From Lethocerus indicus (Eukaryota; Arthropoda; Insecta; Hemiptera; Belostomatidae), in assembly GCA_019843655.1 (NCBI GenBank), contig JACDQD010000004.1:33696900-33760899 (forward strand): 64,000 bases of DNA. Reading direction: 5' to 3'. Each line of letters begins with the position of its first letter. Position 1 is the stretch's first letter. Below the pieces are notes generated by a model, which ran no database searches, had not been told where the DNA came from, and was given only the letters and a program-made list of their open reading frames with translations. This document shows, one piece after another, positions 54,101 to 63,100 of this stretch. The translations under genes were made by a program, and so were the position numbers.

Positions 54101-57100
54101 ATATATAATAGTGTTTACCTCGGCTTTCTGGTAGGCGGCGTTGATTTACGGCGGCGACTATTACGTAGGGCACCCTGTCGCCCAGCTTGGCGCTGTGCCC
54201 GGTCCCGCTTCCTCATCTTCTTCGCCAACTCGACGTGCGCCTGTTTGCGGCGTAGTCGTCCTCCGCCTTGGTGTACTCCTTCGTGATCACCAGCTGGGAG
54301 ATGTCGACCCGTTGCAGAGGAGGTCGCTGATTATCTGCTTCGTGTAGGCCACCGCGCTGTCCGGGTCCCTGCCCGAGGAATGTACCGAAGACAATTTTTT
54401 AATTCTATCCGACACCGAGATGGCCGTTGTACTGACGGACGAAAAAAATTACAGAGAAATACGTTTAACGCAGAAACTTATAAGAGGAAATATCGGTTGA
54501 CACGAAATACTACGAACAGTACCGAACTACTATATATTTTCATGCATTTTTTTTCTCTTAACACCGAAATGAAAATGTAATGAATGAACCAAATACAGAA
54601 AAAATTGAACAAATTCTTGAACAATCCAAAGAAAAATATCAAAATACAAGATTTTGTCAGTAAAAAGGGGTAAGGGGGGTCAGTTGGGTAGTTACAGTTC
54701 TTTAGTAGGATTAGGGATTTTAAGGAATTTATAATTTAACAAGATTAATCAATGAACCAAATACAGAAAACATTGAACAAATTCTTGAACAATCCAAAGA
54801 AAAATATCAAAATACAAGATTTTGTCAGTAAAAAGGGGAAGGGGGTCAGTTGGGTAGTTACAGTTCTTTAGTAGGATTAGGGGTTTTATGAATTTATAAT
54901 TTAACAAGATTAATCGAATGAACCAAATACAGAAAACATTGAACAAATTCTTGAACAATCCAAAGAAAAATATCAAAATACAAGATTTTGTCAGTAAAAA
55001 GGGGTAAGGGGGTCAGTTGGGTAGTTACAGTTCTTTAGTATTAGGGTTTTAAAATTTATAATTTAACAAGATTAATAAAGATTATTTAAAAAGCTAATTC
55101 CTTAGTACACTCAGTTTTCTTGGGACTTAACGGGTGATTTAAAGATTCCTGTAGATTAAAAACTGATTGAAAGATATAAGCCGAAAAATAAGAAATGTTT
55201 TGACGGCTGCATTACTTTTCAAACTAAAATTCCGATATACCAATACAAATGTAAAAGAGTAAACCTTGTATTATAATCCAATCTCTACAACAGAAACAAT
55301 ATAAAGAAAAAATGCTCGATTCCTAAACTGACCAGTACGGAAAACTACTGAAGACGGCGAGGAGCGAACGGTTCAGGAAATTGGAAACTGTATTCCAAAT
55401 AGTGTAACCGATAATGTATTGCTTGGAACCTGTCGAGAATATTAAAGGAGGATAATTGGCGGGGAGAGTGTACCTGTCGATGAGCAATTTCTGGAGGCAC
55501 GTGTTCATCATGTTGGCGACGAGGGCAGTTGTCCCGCCTGACCGCTCTCAGACCCTTGCAGTCCATCTTGTCGTAGGTATCGGCCCTCGTGAAGTACAGA
55601 CCGGTAGCGCTTCTTGTTGATCAGCAGGTACGGGAAATAGACCTGCACAACGGACAACGGAAGGTTCGACGTACCTCTTCTGCGGTCTGTAGATTTTGTG
55701 TCTTTCCGTCTCCTCTCGCCGGTTTGGTCTTTTGCCAGACCGGTTTCGGACTTTGGACAGTACAAGTGACAGTGACGGTGCGGCGAGGATGCCCGACAAA
55801 AATATCCAAAGTGCCGACAGTGACTGACACAGCGCTACATATCCCTTTTTGGTCAATATATGAATTCCTGTAGGATAATGTAGTGCAGGACATACCCCTT
55901 GTTGGGTGGATATATAAAATTCTCCTGTAGGATAATATTGGGCAATACATATCCCCTGTTGGGTGGATATGTGAAATTATCCTGTAGTATAATGTAGGGC
56001 AATACATATCCCTTGTTGGGTGGATATGTGAAATTATCCTGTAATATAATGTAGGGCAGGACATACCCTTGTTGGGTGGATATATAAAATTCTCCTGTAG
56101 GATAATATTGGACAATACATATCCTTGTTGGGTATATGTGAAATTATCCTGTAGTATAATGTGGCATACATATCCCTTGTATATGTGAAATTATCCTGTA
56201 ATATAATGTAGGCAGGACATACCCCTTGGGGTGATATATAATGTAGGATAATATTAGCAATACATATCTGTTGTGGATATGTGAAATTATCCTGTAGTAT
56301 AGGCAATATAATATGTGAAATTATCCTGTAATATAATGTAGGGCAGACATACCCCTTGTTGGGTGGATATATAAAATTCTCCTGTAATACAATACATATC
56401 CCTGTTGGGTGGATATGTGAAATTATCCTGTAGTATAATGTAGGGCAATACATATCCCTTGTTGGGTGGATATGTGAAATTATCCTGTAATATAATGTAG
56501 GGCAGGACATACCCCTTGTTGGGTGGATATATAAAATTCTCCTGTAGGATAATATTGCAATACATATCCCCTGTTGGGTGGATATGTGAAATTATCCCTA
56601 GTAGTAGGGCAATACATATCCCTTGTTGTGGATATGTGAAATTATCCTGTAATATAATGTAGGGCAGGACATACCCTTGTTGGGTGGATATATGAAATTC
56701 TCCTGTAGGATAATGTAGGGCAGTCCGCCCTACATGAAGATGGTGAGCGTCGAAACCGGTCTAGCCCGAACCAGCGAGAGGAGACTAAAACGCAAATCTA
56801 TGTTAATGGAAGACTCAAACATGTTAACTCACGATATCGACGTATTTAACTGTATAGAGGGCCCACGATATATGCCCATAACTATGAAAGTGGTCTAAGT
56901 CAATTCAACTTTAAATACAACATTTTCATATGAAATTCACACAAAATTTCATATTCATAGTTAACTTCCATTAATCGAGACTAATAAAATTCTAAATTAA
57001 AATGTAGTAATAATATAAAAATATTTGTTAATTTATTCGAAAGCAATTCATTAAATATCTTGAAACCAGAAATATATGACTTGGACCACTTTCATAATTA

Positions 57101-60100
57101 TGGGCACATATGTATGTAATAAACCCATATTTGTATACTTTCAAAATACCCATCCTCGCCTACTGAAGACCCACTTGTCGTCTCCACTACCGTTCACATC
57201 TAATCCGAATTATTTTGGCAGAACTAATGAAAATGAACGAACCTTCTCGAATTCGAGTTTGATGGGATGAATGAACTTTGTAGTGACGAAATCGGCCGCC
57301 TCCTTGCCCAACGCCATGGCCTCCTCGAGTGTCTTAACGCGAACTTGACCATCACTGAATCCGTATCACCGTATATGACCTGTACAATATTGGAAATACT
57401 GCAATACGACAACAAAATCGGTTCCAGAATCCAATAATTTAAATTGTAGACATTAAGAGATAGCCATAGTTGCATTATTGGGTCCTCTTCTGTTCACGTC
57501 ATTTATCATTTCCCTATCGCACTTAATCTTACGCGCTTTCTGATTCGGTCGACAGACAGAAACGCAACTGTCGCTTCAACGTAGGAACAAGATTCGAACA
57601 GTAATATTTAATACCGTAGATTTTGTGTATTTCTGTCTCCTCTCGCCGGTTTGTCCTTTTGCCAGACCGGTTTCGGCCGCCATCTTCAGTAGCGCTGCGT
57701 CAGTCACTGGCGAGAGGAGACAGAAGAATCTAGGCTAGATCTTTTGCTAGACCGGTTTCGCTGATCGCAATCTTAAATAGCCGAAAAACATCCAATGTGC
57801 CAACAGTGACTGACACAGCGCTACTGAAGATGGCGAGCGGCGAAACCGGTCTAGCAAAAGACCAAACCGCGAGAGGAGACAAAAATACGAAATCCACAGT
57901 AATATTTAACGTGCTGACGGAGAGCAATGGCGTAAATACTTACCACTGCGTCGTGAGCATAATCGTTGGCTATACAGAAACGCTGTTCGACCTCCTGTTT
58001 TGTCCTTTCTATCATCATTCGCCCGCACGAAGTCACACTCTGAAAACAAAAATAACGACGCACCGTATAAGAAAAACAAAAAGTGGTGAAAATAATGAAA
58101 AGAACAAGAGGTTTCGCTGAAATTGAGAAGGACTGCGGGAAAGAGTGCAATAATGACGGAAGCTTGTTGCAACTTGAAGGAGAAGATTTTAGCATGCATT
58201 CGAACTTTTGAAAAGAGATTGGTGGTGATGGAATCGATTTTCTGTTGGTAAAAGATTTCAGTTCAGAAACAACTCAGGGGTAACCAGTTGGGTCAATAAT
58301 AGTAGCAGTGTCGACTGAAGAAGTGGTACCGAGTAAAAGATATGGAGAGGATTACAGCTACAGAAGAAGATGCAGACAACTGCAATGATGACCTTAAAGA
58401 AGGTATAGAGATGGATATGAATGCTTATATATTTATACGCCTTATATAGGGTGTCCCAAATTCACGATTCATTGTTGAACAGTATTTCAAAAATAAGAAA
58501 AGTTTGCGGCCACAGTTCGATTCAAATCTTGCGTTAATTCTGGGACACCGATAATAACTCTGATGAAGTGCGCAAAAACCAACCCCGATATCTCGAGACA
58601 GGAAGCTTTCCGACTTGGGCCCCGTAAAGCCGAGACCGAATTGGCGCTTATCTTCAGCGCCAGCTGCCTGCCAGTCCAGCACCTTCCTGCGGAACGGGTC
58701 CGTCTCGTTCTTCAGTTCGTTCTTCGCCTTCTTCCTGGCCGTCAGCAGGTTCTCCAGGATCTCCGGCAGGAGGCCCTTGCGCACCGTGCTCTTCACGAAG
58801 TAGTTGTTGGCGGAGTCGTCCGTATATTTGTCGGCGCTAGCCTTCAGAAAAAAATTAAATCCCACTTATCCGGAATCTCATTATAGCCTCCAATTTTGTT
58901 TTGAGACCAACAAGGCTTAATTAGAATTGGGCCAGTTTCCTTAATATTTTCGACTGTACAGTGTGAATTTTATCTGAATATTTGAAGTTTTGGCCAAAAC
59001 CCATAGTTCTGGAATCTGTATGCCCCAGATTGGTTTTCACTGTAGAGTCTTGATGTACAATAAGCCACATTGAAGTCGCAGTAGCACTATTAACGGGTGG
59101 ACAATCAAACGTAGGAGAAACCCGCCTTCTTAAAATATTATTTTCTATTCTCCTAATGTTTTCAGGCGTCTGTAAATAATATCTCGGAGATAGTAGGGTT
59201 TGCGCAGTAGAATTACTGAAGTGTCACAAAGTCACGGATAAATGGGACTCCATTTAACCCCTCGATATACAAATAGAACAGAATCCGACAAAGTAATATT
59301 TAACGGATACGTGCAGGCTTAGAAACAGAACTATTTATTGAATAATGTAGATTTCGTGTGTTTCCTTTTGTCTTGCCAGTCCGCTAGACCGTTTCGCCGC
59401 TCGCCATCTTCAGTAGCGGTGTTAACCATTTCGGATGATTTTCGGCATCATCACTGCACTATTCACTGTCACTTGATACAACACACAAACCTGAAATAAC
59501 AAACATAGGGAGACCTACCGAATTTATCTCGTTTGCGGGGTCCAACAGCGTTGTATAGCAGAGATTGTGCGCCATGATGATGCTGGGGTACAGTGAACTG
59601 AAATCGAGAGTCGCAATCGGCATTGAGTAATAGCCCTTGATGGGCTCTATCACTGTCGCCCCTTCGAACTGGTCCTGTTCCCGCTACCAGTATACGTTGG
59701 CATCAGATAGCCGGCAGCGATGGACTACAAAAGTAAATATATTGATAATAAATATATATATATATATACAAAGTTCCACATATATAAATTTTCACGTTGA
59801 TCTTCGAAAAGCCGTCGCAACAATTTTGGCCACACAGTATCAAGAAACTGCCGCCGTTATAAGCCACGGAAATTTGAACATCTCAGAGTTAGACTTGAGA
59901 GAGAGTATACGTGAACGAGTTGAAGTTACCTCTTCGTTTATGGCAGTTTAGAGGGTATTAACCGGCATACCTGCGTTCAACCGAAGATACGGAAGTACAT
60001 CTTAAAAGAGACCCCGGTTGGAATTAGTCGATGAGTCGCGCTCGAAGAATATATCAAAACCTGTTTTAACTCATATAATAAACTATAAGTTTCACTTCAC

Positions 60101-63100
60101 TCTGTACTTTGTTTCGGGGCCATCCAAATCCAAAAGAAAAACAAATACTTTATTTTTCTCTCAATGTATACACAGGAAAACGTAGTAGATGTACATGACT
60201 GTTTGGATGAATTGTACCAGCTAGACAGAACTCTTATAGAATGTAAACAGTAAATACAGCGAAGTGATTTCGCAAACTGTGCTGACACTACGCTGTGCGC
60301 TGACACATTGAATCGGTGAAGAGCAATGTTGGCCCCCCCGAATGATGAAATATGAGAAGTTTCATGAGAGAGAGGGCATTCTCGAACTGCAGCAGCGCAC
60401 TGCAAAAGGCGTCGACTAGAATGGCGATTGCGTATTAGAAATAAAATAATTCTTCGAGCTTTAAAATGACGAGAATACGAAGACTGTCATTTTGTATATC
60501 GAAAGAAGAACGGCGGATTTTCTCCCCGTTACCTACTTTTCTCAAGAGCTGGGAGACGACTTTGATCTGTTGACCCCTGGTGAGAAGACTGGACAGGGTG
60601 ACACCGTCACCCTGGCCATCTCGATGTAATTGATGACGCACATCAATTTGTCCAACAGCCTCAACGGAAGGTAGGCGTCCTTCAGACAGTAGACCGCCAA
60701 TCTGTAAACAACGAATATACTGTAGATTTCGTGTGTTTCCGCCTCTTCTCGCCGGTTCTTCAGCCACCACCGTCATGACCATCTTCAGCAGCGTGTTAAT
60801 CACTTTGGCACTATGGATGTTTTTCGGGCATCCTCGCTGCACTGTCACTTGTACTGTGTGGTGTTTGTCTGTCACGTGTCTTGTTATTGTGTTTTTCCGG
60901 GATGTTTTCTGTCTTCTTCGGGTTGGGAGGGATTTAGTTAATCGGCACAAGTCTTTGTGGGATTATCAGTCAAAAGGGCAGGAAAAGTTCTTTAGTAGGA
61001 TTATCAGGGTGAATATAGTGTCACTTTGGGAAGTTGTTGTGGAATGGGTGAAATAAATTCTTAAGAGTGGACTTTTGCAGTTTCCGATATATTATAAATC
61101 CTTTCATTCCAAAATGACCATGTCATGTGTATATACTTGTCTTGTTATTGGCTTAAGTCTTTGTGGGATTATCGGTCAAAATGGCAGTTGAGGTTCTTTA
61201 GTAGGATTTTGGGAAATTCTGAAGGGCAGACTTTTGCAATTTCCTATATATTATAAATCATTTAATTCCTGAAAATCCGAGGGCCATCTCAATAGGAAAT
61301 GGCCACCTGATTTCCTCACTGTCCAGTAAGGACTGTGGCTGGAGTACCATCGATGGATGGATTCTCCGACAAAAGGATAGTGTCATCTCATCACTCTGTC
61401 ATTTGATATGAGATATTATGTTTTTATATAATATAAAAAATAAATAAAGAGAAAACGAATGTTTATCGGAGCCCTTTTCGTTTTAATAAGTTGAATTTTA
61501 TCTTAAATTACAAATTTAAATTTACCTTCTTCGAGTCTGCGGTGTCCCATTCTGCAAATCCGTAATGATACTGTGATGGACGTCCTCCTTTTGTTCTTGG
61601 AGGAAATGGAAACTGACAGAGTTCAACGTGTACGATCTCAATTTGTATTCGGAGGAGTACCTGCAAAAAGAAAACAAAATTTTCACGAATTTAAAATTTG
61701 TTATTTCCTCTCCGCGTGAATCATAACATATTACAATTACCGCTAACATCCCGCGGGATCGTGTAATACTGTGGGATAAATGCTGGACTAACAGGCGTCG
61801 AACAGCCTAACTAAAACTACTGCTGCAGTTTTAGTAGTTGTAGTAGAATCGCTTTATGTTATTTTCGTTTTTCTTTTCAATTTTGTACATCATTCGTCTT
61901 TTTCAATCTTACAGAATACCAACTTACGAGCAAAAGATCGAACAATATCCGTCCGTCCATATTGATCTGTTTGTTTTCCCTCTTCCCCATTTGTTTGCTC
62001 TGCAACATTTGAGACCTGACGGTCGATCTGAAAATGGAAAAAAAAAACCATCAGTGGTGCATGTCCTGTGGGTTTAATAGATGAACGTAAATGTTTGGAT
62101 TTAAATTGTTTTTAAAACGGTCGTTACTTTTTATGTCTAATTCTTCCGAGAAAGGTGAACGATTTCACTTTGAGGTGGTTGGCTCTATCTATCAAGCAGG
62201 AAAATCGAAGTTGTTGATGTTGTAACCCGTAAACAGATCGGGATCGACTTCTCGTACAAATTCGCCCATTTCTGAAAAAGAAATATAAATAAATTTTCGT
62301 CTCTCGGTGAAAAATTACGAAAACAAAATATTAGCTGTACCCAAACGTAATCGACAATTTGATAAGATTTTGGTCCTGAGGAGTTCTTCACAAGAGGGGA
62401 ATCGAAAATTTGCCGGAAAAGTGGCAGAGAGTTGTTTCATCCAATATTTAGGATATATAAAATAAGACCCCCGTTTTCGGATTGAGACAAATACCACAAG
62501 GTATAGAGTTACCTCGAGCATTGTAGATTCGTTATTGTGGCTGATGACCTGACATCCGATTATGGGCGCAGGATTGGAGCGTGAAGACGTTCCTGATGAA
62601 CGGTTCAGTTTCGCCCTGCTTCACAACCATATTGGCTATCTGAATTACAGGATCGACGTTCGCTTCGGGAAGATGCCTGCGGATAAATGTACGAAAATCG
62701 ATAAAAAAAAAATTGATCTTCGCTTAAAACAGCCCGGTTGTTGGTTTTCGGACAGCTCCCGAATTTATTAATAAACTGTATAATCTCTCCAAGTACCTTT
62801 TCTTCCGGCGACTTTCGATGTCGAAGCTGAGTGTCCTGAACGGCGCCAACTTGGCCCACTCGCCCTCCGGCTGGTGGGACACCATCTTGTTGTACGCGAT
62901 ATCCACTTCGATTTGACACCTGGAGATCGGACCCACCTTGGAGCTGTCGTCCTCCTCGCCCACGCCGCCGGAAGTTCGATCCAGTTACAGCCGACCACCG
63001 AACAATCGACCATAAACCTATAAATCATTGATATTCCTACGGTTATATTTTTCAATACTTAAATTGGGGCCCATAGAAGGGTGCACAGAACGCGTATCAG

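Noticed and set aside
55850..56735. CRISPR-like regular repeats
   Set aside because: Units are contiguous with no unique spacers, the host is an animal, and there are no cas genes.
59637..59951. 104-codon + strand frame overlapping the POLD1 motif A exon
   Set aside because: Its first part is antisense to a POLD1 exon; the remaining intronic part has no recognisable family.
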